Assembly: GCF_002286815.1 (NCBI RefSeq)
Contig: NZ_MUNM01000037.1
Coordinates: 1 to 64,000 of the forward strand
Length of the DNA: 64,000 bases
DNA from: Pseudomonas sp. PICF141
GTDB lineage: Bacteria > Pseudomonadota > Gammaproteobacteria > Pseudomonadales > Pseudomonadaceae
Reading direction: 5' to 3'
Shown here: positions 21,060 through 28,963 of the stretch, piece after piece
Layout: the number at the start of each line of letters is the position of its first letter
How positions within the stretch are numbered: position 1 is the stretch's first letter
Translations under genes and position numbers: made by a program
The notes under the pieces: model-generated
Seen by the model: the letters and a program-made list of their open reading frames with translations, nothing else
Database searches by the model: none
Told to the model about the DNA's origin: nothing

Positions 21060-21707
21060 ATGCCCCTGTCCCTGGCCCAAATGCGCCGCAACTACACCCT
21101 CAATGGCCTGCGAGAGGAGGTGGCGCTGGATGATCCGCTGGCAATGTTCCGCCAGTGGCTGCAGCAGGCCCGCGACACCGAGTGCGCACCTGTCGAGGCC
21201 AACAGCATGGTGCTGGCGACGGTCGACCCTGAAGGACGGCCCCACTGTCGGGTTCTGCTGCTCAAGGGCTTGAGCGATGAAGGTTTTACTTTTTTCGGCA
21301 ATTACCAGAGCGACAAGGGTCAACAACTGGCCGCCAATCCCTATGCGGCGATGACGTTTTTCTGGCCGGGACTGGAGCGTCAGGTGCGAATCGAAGGGCA
21401 GGTGTCCAGGCTCGATCCGGCGTTGTCGGATGCATATTTCGATTCCCGTTCCATGGCCAGTCGCCTGGGCGCCTGGGCTTCACCGCAAAGCCGTCCGCTG
21501 GCTGATCGCACGGCGCTGGAAGCCATGCTGGCTGACACCATCAAACGCTTTGTTGGCCAAGCCGTCTCGCGTCCCCAACATTGGGGCGGCTACTGCTTGC
21601 GTCCTGAGCGTCTGGAGTTCTGGCAGGGGTGGGCCGACCGCTTGCATGACCGCCTCGATTACCGGTTGCGTGATGGGCTGTGGAAGCGAAGCCGGTTGGC
21701 GCCTTGA
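21060..21707 (+). CDS. pdxH: PdxH, pyridoxine/pyridoxamine 5'-phosphate oxidase
   Basis: The 215-residue FMN enzyme has family motifs [19 protein letters not shown] and a C-terminal [10 protein letters not shown] segment, and is of normal length. PdxH oxidises pyridoxine or pyridoxamine phosphate to pyridoxal phosphate, usually with O2. It stands alone, preceded by an ANR/DNR box and followed by REPs, between NO-stress genes and molybdopterin genes. The anaerobic-type promoter is odd for an O2-using enzyme. It may be a second copy in the genome; the window cannot show that. Confidence 0.92.
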   Translation: MPLSLAQMRRNYTLNGLREEVALDDPLAMFRQWLQQARDTECAPVEANSMVLATVDPEGRPHCRVLLLKGLSDEGFTFFGNYQSDKGQQLAANPYAAMTFFWPGLERQVRIEGQVSRLDPALSDAYFDSRSMASRLGAWASPQSRPLADRTALEAMLADTIKRFVGQAVSRPQHWGGYCLRPERLEFWQGWADRLHDRLDYRLRDGLWKRSRLAP

Positions 21708-21722
21708 ACACGATGGGGACAG

Positions 21723-21812
21723 TGTGGGAGCGGGCTTGCCCGCGAAGGCGTCATTTCAGTCAATACATGTGTTGAGTCGAGTATCGCCATCGCGGGCAAG
21801 CCCGCTCCCACA
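21723..21812. repeat. paired inverted REP elements after pdxH
   Basis: TGTGGGAGCGGGCTTGCCCG and its inverted copy CGGGCAAGCCCGCTCCCACA enclose a short spacer. This is the common GGGAGCGGGCTTGCCCGCGA class of the P. fluorescens group, different in core from the GGCGAGGGGGCTT class at 11151 and 16585. It lies just past the pdxH stop. Confidence 0.9.
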
Positions 21813-21853
21813 GGTTTTGTGTCCGGCACATTCTCTCTATGTCCCCGACGAGG

Positions 21854-21869
21854 TACCTCCTTGGAGGAA
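21854..21869 (+). promoter_or_regulatory. NarL-type inverted heptamer pair upstream of moaB
   Basis: TACCTCC-TT-GGAGGAA is a 7-2-7 inverted repeat of the NarL/NarP type, nearly identical to the perfect site at 30940-30955 upstream of narK1. It lies 65 bases before the moaB start. It suggests nitrate-responsive control of the molybdopterin genes by NarXL. I found no ANR box here. Confidence 0.65.
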
Positions 21870-21933
21870 TAGGCTCGCTCGCCATTCCGGTTCAGGCTTC
21901 GGGCCATACCCTCATCTACGGGAAGACCTGGAT

Positions 21934-22488
21934 ATGGCCCATCTGGCGCAACGCACGTTTGAACCCCTGAACATTGCCGTACTGACCATCAGCGATACAC
22001 GCACCTTTGACACCGACACGTCGGGGCAGACCCTGACGGATTTGCTGCAAACAGCCGGGCATGTGCTGATCGATCGTGAGCTGGTCAAGGACGACATTTA
22101 TCAGATCCGCGCCACCGTTTCCCGGTGGATCGCCGATCCCACGGTGCAAGTGGTGCTGATGACCGGCGGCACCGGTTTCACCGCTCGCGACAACACCCCG
22201 CAAGCGGTCTTGCCATTGCTGGACAAACATGTGGAAGGCTTCGGCGAGTTGTTCCGCCAGGTGTCTCTGGAGGAAATCGGCATGTCCAGCCTGCAGTCCC
22301 GGGCATTGGCCGGCATGAGTAACGGCGTACTGGTGTGCTGCGTTCCAGGCTCGCCGGGTGCCTGCCGGACGGCCTGGACCAAGATCCTGCTCGAACAACT
22401 GGACAGTCGCACCGGCCCATGCAATTTCGCCCCGCATCTGAAACCGCAAGCGCAGCGGGTCATCGACGCCTGCGAGACACGCTCATGA
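21934..22488 (+). CDS. moaB: MoaB, molybdopterin biosynthesis protein (MoaB/Mog family)
   Basis: The 184-residue protein has the MPT-binding signature TGGTGFTARDNTPQAV and a GMSSLQSRALAG segment typical of MoaB/Mog. It adenylylates or binds molybdopterin before Mo insertion by MoeA. I chose the ATG at 21934 because it begins the conserved domain and has a suitable size. Its stop overlaps the moeA start (ATGA). Beside nitrate reductase genes it supplies Mo-bisMGD for NarG, like moaB1-moeA1 of P. aeruginosa. Confidence 0.9.
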   Translation: MAHLAQRTFEPLNIAVLTISDTRTFDTDTSGQTLTDLLQTAGHVLIDRELVKDDIYQIRATVSRWIADPTVQVVLMTGGTGFTARDNTPQAVLPLLDKHVEGFGELFRQVSLEEIGMSSLQSRALAGMSNGVLVCCVPGSPGACRTAWTKILLEQLDSRTGPCNFAPHLKPQAQRVIDACETRS

Positions 22489-23720
22489 CTGGCCGGGTGT
22501 GCGACCTCGGCAACCTGATGCCGGTGGACGAGGCCATCAGCCGTCTGCTGGACCAGGCACCGCCACCGCCCTTGGCGCAAAGGGTTCGTCTGGATCAAGC
22601 CATGGGGCGGGTACTGGCGGCGGACATTCATTCCCCGGTGAACCTGCCGGCCTGGGACAACAGTGCCATGGACGGCTATGCCTTCAGGGCGGCTGACCTG
22701 CCCCAGGCGGGTGGCTGTTTATCGATTGGCGGGCGCATTGCGGCGGGGGATCAAGCGTGCGCGCCCTTGCTCGCGCAGCAAGCGGTGCAGATCTTTACCG
22801 GCGCGCCATTGCCACCGGGCGCCGATACCGTCGTGCCGCAAGAGCGCTGCCGGGTCGAGGGCGAGCGCGTCTGGTTGCCGTCGGTGTCCGCGGGCGATCA
22901 CGTGCGCAAGGAGGGTGAGGAAGTTCGCCGCGGGGATCTGTTGCTCAAGGCCGGCAAACGCCTGCGCGCACAAGAGCTGGGGTTGTTGGCCGGTGCCGGG
23001 ATTGCGCGGGTCGAGGTCTATCGACCGTTGCAGGTGTGCCTGCTCAGCAGCGGTAATGAACTGCGTGAGCCGGGCGATCCGTTGGCGCCGGGGCAGATTT
23101 ACAACAGCAACCGGTATTGCCTCGCCGCGTTGTTGCGCGGCTGGGGCGTCGAAGTGCACGACTATGGCGTCATGGTCGATGAGTTGGCGGCCAGCCGGCA
23201 TGCGTTGAGCCTGGCGTCTTCGGAATGCGACTTGCTGTTGAGTTCCGGTGGCGTGTCAGTGGGCGAGGAAGATCACCTCAAGCAGGCGATCGAGGAGCTG
23301 GGCAACGTCGATTTCTGGCGGCTGGCCATTCAGCCGGGCAAGCCATTGGCCTTTGGTGAAGTGGCCGGCAAACCCTGGATCGGCATGCCGGGAAATCCTT
23401 CGGCGGCGTTGATTACCGCGCTGGTGGTGGTGCGTCCGTTCCTGCTCAGGGCCCAAGGCGTGACTGACGTACTGCCGGTGCCCTTGGCCGTGCCCGCCGG
23501 GTTCGACTGGTTGCAGCGTAACAAGCGTCGGCAGTACCTGCGGGCTCGATTGACGCCCGGTGCCGACGGCCAGTTGAGCGTGGAACTGCACCCTCAGCAA
23601 AGCTCGGCCATGTTGACCGCCGCATGCTGGGCCGATGGGCTGGCGGTGATCGAGTGCGAGCAGCAAGTGCTCAAGCACGACAACGTGATGTTCCTGTCCT
23701 TCGCCGACCTGATGCAATGA
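22485..23720 (+). CDS. moeA: MoeA, molybdopterin molybdenumtransferase
   Basis: The 411-residue protein has the MoeA N-terminal motif PAWDNSAMDGYA, a GAPLPPGADTV segment, the central SSGGVSVGEEDH and GMPGNPSAALIT motifs of the MogA-like domain, and a C-terminal barrel domain. It inserts molybdate into adenylylated molybdopterin. The start overlaps the moaB stop. Longer in-frame starts inside moaB are less likely. An ANR box lies just past the stop and belongs to ubiU. Confidence 0.93.
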   Translation: MTGRVCDLGNLMPVDEAISRLLDQAPPPPLAQRVRLDQAMGRVLAADIHSPVNLPAWDNSAMDGYAFRAADLPQAGGCLSIGGRIAAGDQACAPLLAQQAVQIFTGAPLPPGADTVVPQERCRVEGERVWLPSVSAGDHVRKEGEEVRRGDLLLKAGKRLRAQELGLLAGAGIARVEVYRPLQVCLLSSGNELREPGDPLAPGQIYNSNRYCLAALLRGWGVEVHDYGVMVDELAASRHALSLASSECDLLLSSGGVSVGEEDHLKQAIEELGNVDFWRLAIQPGKPLAFGEVAGKPWIGMPGNPSAALITALVVVRPFLLRAQGVTDVLPVPLAVPAGFDWLQRNKRRQYLRARLTPGADGQLSVELHPQQSSAMLTAACWADGLAVIECEQQVLKHDNVMFLSFADLMQ

Positions 23721-23726
23721 TGGCAA

Positions 23727-23740
23727 TTGATTGCCGTCAA
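23727..23740 (+). promoter_or_regulatory. ANR/DNR box upstream of ubiUVT
   Basis: TTGATTGCCGTCAA fits the FNR-family consensus with one change (GTCAA). Its centre is about 180 bases before the ubiU start, so the predicted transcript would carry a long leader of about 138 bases that contains a REP-like sequence. This fits anaerobic induction of O2-independent ubiquinone synthesis. Confidence 0.75.
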
Positions 23741-23767
23741 GGCCATGCCTGCCGGTCTCGCTAGACT

Positions 23768-23855
23768 GTGTGGCGAGGGAGCTTGCTCCCGCTGGATCGC
23801 GAAGCGGCCCTGTTATTTAGGCCTGCTGCGCAGTCCAGCGCGAGCACGCCACAAG
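23768..23855. repeat. degenerate REP-like sequence in the ubiU leader
   Basis: A TGTGGCGAGGGAGCTTGCTCCCG unit is followed by a partly decayed inverted partner ending in GCACGCCACA. It is weaker than the other REP pairs in the window. It lies between the ANR box and the ubiU start, so it would be part of the ubiU 5' leader if that box is used. Confidence 0.6.
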
Positions 23856-23912
23856 CGCATTCCAACCATGACTGATTAGGCCCCGGACTGCGTTTTTTCA
23901 TGAGGATTACCC

Positions 23913-24908
23913 ATGCAACTGGTCTGCCCGGCAGGGAACCTGCCTGCGCTTAAAGCGGCGGTGCGTCAAGGCGCCGATGCCGTCTACGTCGGCTTTCGCG
24001 ATGACACCAACGCCCGGCATTTCGCGGGGCTGAACATGGACGACAAGCAGTTCGACGCCGCGGTCGCCCATATCCGTCAGCATCAACGCAAACTCTACGT
24101 CGCGGTCAACACATACCCGCAACCCAAGGGCTGGGAGCGCTGGCAGCGAGCGGTGGATCGTGCCGCCGATTTCGGCGTCGATGCGCTGATCGCCGCCGAC
24201 CCCGGAGTGCTCGACTACGCCAGTCAGCGCCATCCGCAACTGGCGTTGCACCTGTCGGTCCAGGGCTCGGCGACCCATGCCGCCGCGCTGGAGTTTTATG
24301 CGCAGCGCTATGGCATTCGCCGTGCGGTGCTGCCGCGGGTGTTGTCATTGGCGCAAGTACGCCAGGTCGCTGCCAGCAGCCCGGTGCCCATCGAAGTGTT
24401 TGGTTTCGGCAGCTTGTGCATCATGGCCGAAGGGCGTTGCCATCTGTCTTCCTACATCACCGGCGAGTCGCCCAACCTGTGCGGTGTCTGTTCGCCCGCC
24501 AAAGCGGTGCGCTGGAGCGAGGACACCGAAGGCTTGAGCGCGCGCCTCAGCGAAGTGCTGATCGATCGCTACACCCCTGACGAGCCGGCCGGTTACCCGA
24601 CCTTGTGCAAGGGCCGTTTCCTGGTCGGCGGCAAACGCTTTCATGCGCTGGAAGAACCCACCAGCCTCGACACCCTGGACTTGCTGCCGGAGCTGACGGC
24701 CATCGGCGTCGAAGCCGTGAAAATCGAAGGCCGCCAACGCAGCCCGGCCTATGTCGAACAAGTCACTCGTGTCTGGCGCGCGGCACTGGACGCCCATCGT
24801 GGCGCGCCGGGCAGTTTTCGGGTCAAGGAGGAATGGCGTCAGGTGCTGGCCGGTTTGTCCGAAGGCAGTCAGACCACCTTGGGTGCTTATCATCGATCAT
24901 GGCAATGA
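23913..24908 (+). CDS. ubiU: UbiU, U32-family Fe-S protein of O2-independent ubiquinone synthesis
   Basis: The 331-residue U32 'peptidase' family protein has Cys residues placed as in UbiU (FGSLCIMAEGRC, NLCGVCSPA, PTLCKGR), which hold a 4Fe-4S cluster in E. coli UbiU. With UbiV it hydroxylates the ubiquinone ring without O2, using prephenate as oxygen source in the E. coli system. Order ubiU-ubiV-ubiT beside moeA-moaB matches PA3913-PA3911 and PA3914-PA3915 as I recall them. It supplies quinone for nitrate respiration. Confidence 0.92.
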   Translation: MQLVCPAGNLPALKAAVRQGADAVYVGFRDDTNARHFAGLNMDDKQFDAAVAHIRQHQRKLYVAVNTYPQPKGWERWQRAVDRAADFGVDALIAADPGVLDYASQRHPQLALHLSVQGSATHAAALEFYAQRYGIRRAVLPRVLSLAQVRQVAASSPVPIEVFGFGSLCIMAEGRCHLSSYITGESPNLCGVCSPAKAVRWSEDTEGLSARLSEVLIDRYTPDEPAGYPTLCKGRFLVGGKRFHALEEPTSLDTLDLLPELTAIGVEAVKIEGRQRSPAYVEQVTRVWRAALDAHRGAPGSFRVKEEWRQVLAGLSEGSQTTLGAYHRSWQ

Positions 24909-24918
24909 GGGATTGGAC

Positions 24919-25809
24919 ATGAAACTCAGCCTGGGACCGGTCCTGTTTTATTGGGACAAGGAACAACTCAGCCACTTTTACGCCGAGATGTCGGCCTTGC
25001 CCCTGGATGTGATTTACCTGGGGGAAACCGTGTGTTCGAAACGTCGGGCTTTTTCATTGGATCAATGGCTGGGGCTGGGCCGTGAGTTGCAGGAATGCAG
25101 CCAGGCGCAGTTGGTGCTTTCCAGCCTTACGCTGATCGAAGCGGCATCCGAACTCTCCAGCCTGCGTCGGCTATGCGACAACGGCCAATTGCTGGTGGAA
25201 GCCAACGACATGGGCGCGGTGCATTTCCTGGCCGAACGCAAGTTGCCGTTCGTGGGCGGCCCGGCCCTCAATCTGTACAACGGACACTCATTGGCGCAAC
25301 TGCTCGACAGCGGCATGACTCGCTGGGTGCCGCCGGTGGAATGTTCGGCGGCGCTGATTGCCGATGTGATCGGGCAGGTGCGCGAACTGGGCCGTGCAGT
25401 GCCGGAAGTTGAAATCTTTGCGTATGGGCATTTGCCGTTGGCCTATTCGGCCCGCTGCTTTACGGCCCGGGCGGAAAACCGGCCCAAGGATGACTGCCAG
25501 TTTTGCTGCATCAACTACCCCGACGGCCTGGCGCTGACCAGTCAGGAAGGGCAGGCGCTGTTCACCCTCAATGGTATTCAGACAATGTCGGCCGAGGTGA
25601 CCAATCTGCTGGCCGATTACTCCGGCCTGGTGGCCTGCGGTGCCGATCTGTTGCGCTTGAGCCCTCGTGCTCAGGGCATGGCTGAGGTGGTCGCGGCCTA
25701 TCAGCGGGTTCGTCTGGGCGAGACACCGCCGCTGTTCGTCGAAGGGTGCAATGGTTATTGGCATGGCCAGGCCGGCATGCTGCGTGTCGAGGAGGTCGGC
25801 CTGTGTTGA
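24919..25809 (+). CDS. ubiV: UbiV, U32-family partner of UbiU
   Basis: The 296-residue U32 protein has the UbiV Cys pattern (GETVCSKRRAF near residue 38, SARCFTAR and DDCQFCCINYP), which ligates a 4Fe-4S cluster in E. coli UbiV. It forms a heterodimer with UbiU for O2-independent ring hydroxylation. I chose the ATG at 24919, ten bases past the ubiU stop, because it begins the conserved KLSLGPVLFYW segment. The ubiT start lies inside its last codons. Confidence 0.92.
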   Translation: MKLSLGPVLFYWDKEQLSHFYAEMSALPLDVIYLGETVCSKRRAFSLDQWLGLGRELQECSQAQLVLSSLTLIEAASELSSLRRLCDNGQLLVEANDMGAVHFLAERKLPFVGGPALNLYNGHSLAQLLDSGMTRWVPPVECSAALIADVIGQVRELGRAVPEVEIFAYGHLPLAYSARCFTARAENRPKDDCQFCCINYPDGLALTSQEGQALFTLNGIQTMSAEVTNLLADYSGLVACGADLLRLSPRAQGMAEVVAAYQRVRLGETPPLFVEGCNGYWHGQAGMLRVEEVGLC

Positions 25810-26273
25810 ATCGAAAAAAGTGGCTGTTGAAAGGTGCCGACCGGTTGTTGCCGCTGGTGCGCCGAGTGCCTTTTGCCGTGCAGCGGCTGGCGTTGCAACA
25901 GGCGCTGAACCGCTGCCTCGCCGGGCCGTTGCGTGATGGTGAGTTTGAAGTTTTACGTGGGCGTTGGTTGTGCTTGCGGATTCCGGATCTGGGGTTGTCC
26001 TGGTATCTGACGCTCAGTGGTAATGGGTTGCGGATTGCCGAGCAGGCCGTGGCGCATGTGACGATCAGTGGCAACTGGCGGGAGTTTTTACTGTTGGCGA
26101 GTCGTCAGGAGGATCCGGATACGCTGTTCTTTCGCCGGCGTTTGGTGATTGAGGGTGATACGGAGTTGGGGCTGGCGTTGAAGAATCTGATCGACAGTCT
26201 GGATCCTGATGTGCTGCCTGTTTGGTTGTGGCGCAATCTGGAGCGGGCGGGGAAGGGGTTGGCGGCGGGGTAA
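25803..26273 (+). CDS. ubiT: UbiT, SCP2-domain lipid-binding accessory factor
   Basis: The protein of about 156 residues has an SCP2 sterol-carrier-like fold with the segments ITISGNWREFLLL-like (VTISGNWREF) and RRLVIEGDTELGLALKNLID. UbiT is the anaerobic counterpart of UbiJ and binds ubiquinone intermediates. The start is probably GTG at 25803, or TTG at 25806, both overlapping the end of ubiV; no ATG is suitably placed. It ends the operon before a large non-coding repeat element. Confidence 0.88.
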   Translation: MLNRKKWLLKGADRLLPLVRRVPFAVQRLALQQALNRCLAGPLRDGEFEVLRGRWLCLRIPDLGLSWYLTLSGNGLRIAEQAVAHVTISGNWREFLLLASRQEDPDTLFFRRRLVIEGDTELGLALKNLIDSLDPDVLPVWLWRNLERAGKGLAAG

Positions 26274-26287
26274 TCGACGTCGTTCAA

Positions 26288-27067
26288 CTGTGGGAGCTGG
26301 CTTGCCTGCGATGGCGGCCTGATAGCCGACCTATATTTTGGTCGGAGTGCATATCCATTTCTGCGGTAACGGCGGCTTAGGGTTCCGCCCTTACGGCGGG
26401 TCACTTTGGAAAAGCCTGCGCGGCCCGGCGGAAAGTAACCAAAACGCTTTTGCCCCTGACGTACGGTGCCTCGCCCAGGCTCGGCATGCCCTCGCTCCGG
26501 TCCTGCTCCGTGGGCCCGCCGCCATCGGCCATCCATGGCCGGGGGCGGCTAACCCGGCATCCATGCCGGGTTGCCCACTGCGCAGAACCTGCGCTCGGCC
26601 TTCCGACGGGGCAGATCAAGATCAAAAGCCAAAGCAAAGCCAAAGCAAAGCAAAGCCAAAGCAAAGCAAAGCCAAAGCAAAGCAAAGCCACGGAAGCCGT
26701 TCCCACACTGATCGTTCCCACGCTCCGCGTGGGAATGCCGCCGGGGACGCTCCGCGTTCCGCTCGCGACGCAAGACTTGAGTCCTGCGCATTGGTCACGC
26801 GGAGCGTCACGGGATGCATTCCCACGCGGAGCGTGGGAACGATCAATACGCGCAGGCGTTGAAGAAAGCAGGACCGGAGCGAGGCACCGAACGAAAGGGG
26901 CAAAAGCGCTTTGGTTACTTTCCGCCGGGCCGCGCAGGCTTTTCGAAAGTGACTCGCTGTAAAAGCGAAACCGATAGAAGCCGTTACCGCAGGAATGGAT
27001 ATGTACTCCGACCAAAACTATAGGTCGGCAGTCAGTCCACCATCGCGGGCAAGCCCGCTCCCACAGG
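26288..27067. repeat. 0.7-kb palindromic non-coding element set between two REP halves
   Basis: Outer REP halves lie at about 26288-26318 and 27041-27067. Inside, arms of about 150-190 bases (26325-26515 and 26868-27029) are imperfect inverted copies. For example, GCATATCCATTTCTGCGG pairs with the region near CCGCAGGAATGGATATGT, and GGAAAGTAACCAAA pairs with TTTGGTTACTTTCC. The core holds an AAAGC tandem repeat (26623-26689) and a second inverted pair, 26710-26738 and 26816-26844, with CGTTCCCACGCTCCGCGTGG. No convincing gene or transposase is present. It looks like a MITE-like or composite repeat. It fills the 808-base gap between ubiT and the DGC-protein gene. Confidence 0.85.
26623..26689 (+). 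repeat. AAAGC/AAAGCC tandem repeat
   Basis: Roughly 67 bases consist of CAAAG and CCAAAG units with a higher-order period of about 16 bases (AGCCAAAGCAAAGCAA). It is strongly purine-biased on this strand. It lies at the core of the palindromic element. The short reading frames across it are artefacts of the repeat. Confidence 0.9.
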
Positions 27068-27081
27068 GTCTTTGTTGTTCT

Positions 27082-27480
27082 TCAGGCCGTCGTTTCCTGG
27101 CGGGATACATGCTGGCGAGCATCACTGGCAATCAACTGCTTGATCCCTTCAAACAACTCATCACTCTGCGCCTGCGTGCAGTCCTCGCCATGGCGCTTGC
27201 GCAACCCGTAATGGCTAAGAATCAAATGCACATCCGCATGCAGCCCATGTTGCTTGAGGCAGTTTTCAACGCATTGCAATGGACAGCCATCCAGCGCAAA
27301 AATCCGCCGTCCCGAGCGCGCTTTGTTGAGCAGCGCCGCCACATGCCCGCCGACACCGACGATGCAGGACATTTCCGCCAGGCCGCTGCGGTCCAGGCGC
27401 ACGGCCAGGCTGTTGGCCAGTTGGGCGACGTTGGAGCAGCCTGAGCAGGAGTAAACCAAAGGCAGGGTTGAACGGGGCAT
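27082..27480 (-). CDS. DGC-domain putative zinc-binding protein
   Basis: The 132-residue protein has an N-terminal CSGCSN motif and a DGCPLQCVENCL segment that gives the DGC family its name; these Cys probably bind zinc. GGAGAG precedes the ATG at 27480. It follows dnrE on the same strand, downstream of narXL. In P. aeruginosa a similar gene (PA3880, from memory) lies next to narL. The function is unknown; linkage to nitrate respiration genes is the only clue. Confidence 0.75.
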   Translation of the reverse strand: MPRSTLPLVYSCSGCSNVAQLANSLAVRLDRSGLAEMSCIVGVGGHVAALLNKARSGRRIFALDGCPLQCVENCLKQHGLHADVHLILSHYGLRKRHGEDCTQAQSDELFEGIKQLIASDARQHVSRQETTA

Positions 27481-27554
27481 TTGCACTCTCCGTGGATGGA
27501 CGCTGCCAGTGTGCAAGACGCCTGGCATTGCGCCTTGATGACAGTCAATTTCGC

Positions 27555-28229
27555 CTATTGGAAAGCCGCCAGCTCCTCTTCAGCGAGGATGTTGATATGG
27601 CGACGTTCCATGGCGATCAGGCCGCACTCCACCAGACGATGCAAAATCCGCGAGAAGGTTTCCGGCTGAATCCCAAGCTTCGATGCCACCAGGCGTTTGG
27701 ACACCTGCAAGACAATCTGGCCGGTCACCGGGTGGCGTTCCTGGAACAGAAAATTGATCACCCGACGAGTCGCACTGGCCATGGTCAAGGTATCGATGTC
27801 GCGCAGACGCAGGTGCAGGTGAACACTCATGCTCGCCAGGATCGCCAGACAGACTTTCGGCTGGTCCTCCAGGGCATTGCGGTAATGGTTGCCGTCGATG
27901 CTCACCAGCACGCTGTCCTTCAGCGCCGTGGCGCTCACTGGGTAGAGCCGGGCCTGGCTGAACAGCAAGGCTTCGGCAAAGGTCTGGCCGGGCTGGATGA
28001 TCTCTACCAGATTTTCCTGGCCTTCGCCGGTGAGCCGGTACAGCTTGACCTGGCCGCTGACCAACAGGAAAAAACGCCTGGCCGGATCCCCTTGATGCAT
28101 GAGCGTACTGTGACAACTCAGGCGCTTGAGCAGGGCCAGGCTGCAGACTTCCTCGAAGACTTTCTCCGGCAGTTGGCTGAACAGATGATGACGGCGTAAC
28201 GTTAAAACGATGGAAGGGTGGGTCAGCAT
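27555..28229 (-). CDS. dnrE: DnrE-type CRP/FNR-family regulator, DNR paralogue
   Basis: The 224-residue regulator has a sensory beta-barrel, a dimer helix, and a helix-turn-helix with the segment IQPETFSRILHRL, nearly the same recognition helix as DNR. It lacks the FNR Cys cluster. Position next to narL fits DnrE of P. stutzeri. It probably binds the same TTGAT-N4-ATCAA boxes and may sense NO or nitrate-dependent signals through heme. The ATG at 28229 has GGAGG at good spacing. A NarL-type site lies about 65 bases upstream. Confidence 0.82.
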   Translation of the reverse strand: MLTHPSIVLTLRRHHLFSQLPEKVFEEVCSLALLKRLSCHSTLMHQGDPARRFFLLVSGQVKLYRLTGEGQENLVEIIQPGQTFAEALLFSQARLYPVSATALKDSVLVSIDGNHYRNALEDQPKVCLAILASMSVHLHLRLRDIDTLTMASATRRVINFLFQERHPVTGQIVLQVSKRLVASKLGIQPETFSRILHRLVECGLIAMERRHINILAEEELAAFQ

Positions 28230-28293
28230 GGCGTACCTCCGCTGACCGTCATAGTAGAGAGCGAAGGCCAATTGACCTATGCCTCTGCTGGCC

Positions 28294-28309
28294 TACCTCT
28301 AAAGAGGAA
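28294..28309 (-). promoter_or_regulatory. NarL-type inverted heptamer pair between narL and dnrE
   Basis: TACCTCT-AA-AGAGGAA is a 7-2-7 inverted repeat in the 86-base gap after narL, about 65 bases before the dnrE start. It suggests that NarL directly controls dnrE, giving a nitrate-to-DNR-type relay. The site is close to symmetrical, so strand is nominal. Confidence 0.7.
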
Positions 28310-28315
28310 TGCCTG

Positions 28316-28963
28316 TCAGCCCGCACTGCGCAGATGTTCCATGGCCCACACCGCCGCCTCAACCCGCGAGCGCAAGCCGAGTTTGTGCAGCAGGTTTTTC
28401 ACGTGGACCTTGACCGTCCCTTCGGTGATGCCCAGCTTGTGCCCGATGACCTTGTTACTGAAGCCGCTGGCGATGGTTTTCAGCACCTGACGCTCACGCT
28501 CGGTCAGTTCCACCACGGCCTGGCGCGGCGGCGAGCGCAGCGCCTGGGCCATGACTTGAGTCAGCCCCGGACTGATCACCAAGGCGCCGTTCAAGGCATC
28601 GCGGATGTACTGGATCAACAATTCCGGTTCCATGTCCTTGAGCAGATAACCGTCGGCATCCAGGCGCAGCGCGTCGCGAATATCGTCTTCTGCATCCGAC
28701 ACCGTAAACAGCAGCACTTTGCCGGTGTAGTTCATCGTCCGTAACCGGCGCAGGGTTTCGATGCCATTCATCTGCGGCATGTTGTTGTCGAGCAGGACCA
28801 GATCCGGTCGAAGCGGCTCGATCAGCCCCAGTGCTTCTTCACCCTGGCTGGCTTCGCCGACGATCAGGAAATCATCTTCGAGTTCGAGCATCTGGCGAAT
28901 GCCGTGACGCATCATCGGGTGGTCGTCTACCAGCAGGATTCTGTGTTGCGGGGACGGGGTCAT
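28316..28963 (-). CDS. narL: NarL, nitrate response regulator
   Basis: The 215-residue protein has an N-terminal receiver domain (LLVDDHPMMRHG, phosphoacceptor Asp in DLVLLDNNMP, Lys in GYLLKDM) and a C-terminal LuxR/NarL helix-turn-helix (LTERERQVLKTIASGFSNKV). It binds TACCTCC/T-type heptamers. The start overlaps the narX stop (ATGA), so sensor and regulator are coupled. It is likely to activate narK1K2GHJI divergently, with ANR. Confidence 0.94.
   Translation of the reverse strand: MTPSPQHRILLVDDHPMMRHGIRQMLELEDDFLIVGEASQGEEALGLIEPLRPDLVLLDNNMPQMNGIETLRRLRTMNYTGKVLLFTVSDAEDDIRDALRLDADGYLLKDMEPELLIQYIRDALNGALVISPGLTQVMAQALRSPPRQAVVELTERERQVLKTIASGFSNKVIGHKLGITEGTVKVHVKNLLHKLGLRSRVEAAVWAMEHLRSAG

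Noticed and set aside
26623..26689. CRISPR-like look of the AAAGC repeat
   Set aside because: Units are contiguous with no unique spacers and no cas genes are near; it is a simple tandem repeat.
26328..27015. several 140-204-codon frames on both strands over the palindromic element
   Set aside because: They arise from repeats and inverted arms; the translations are low-complexity or mirror each other.
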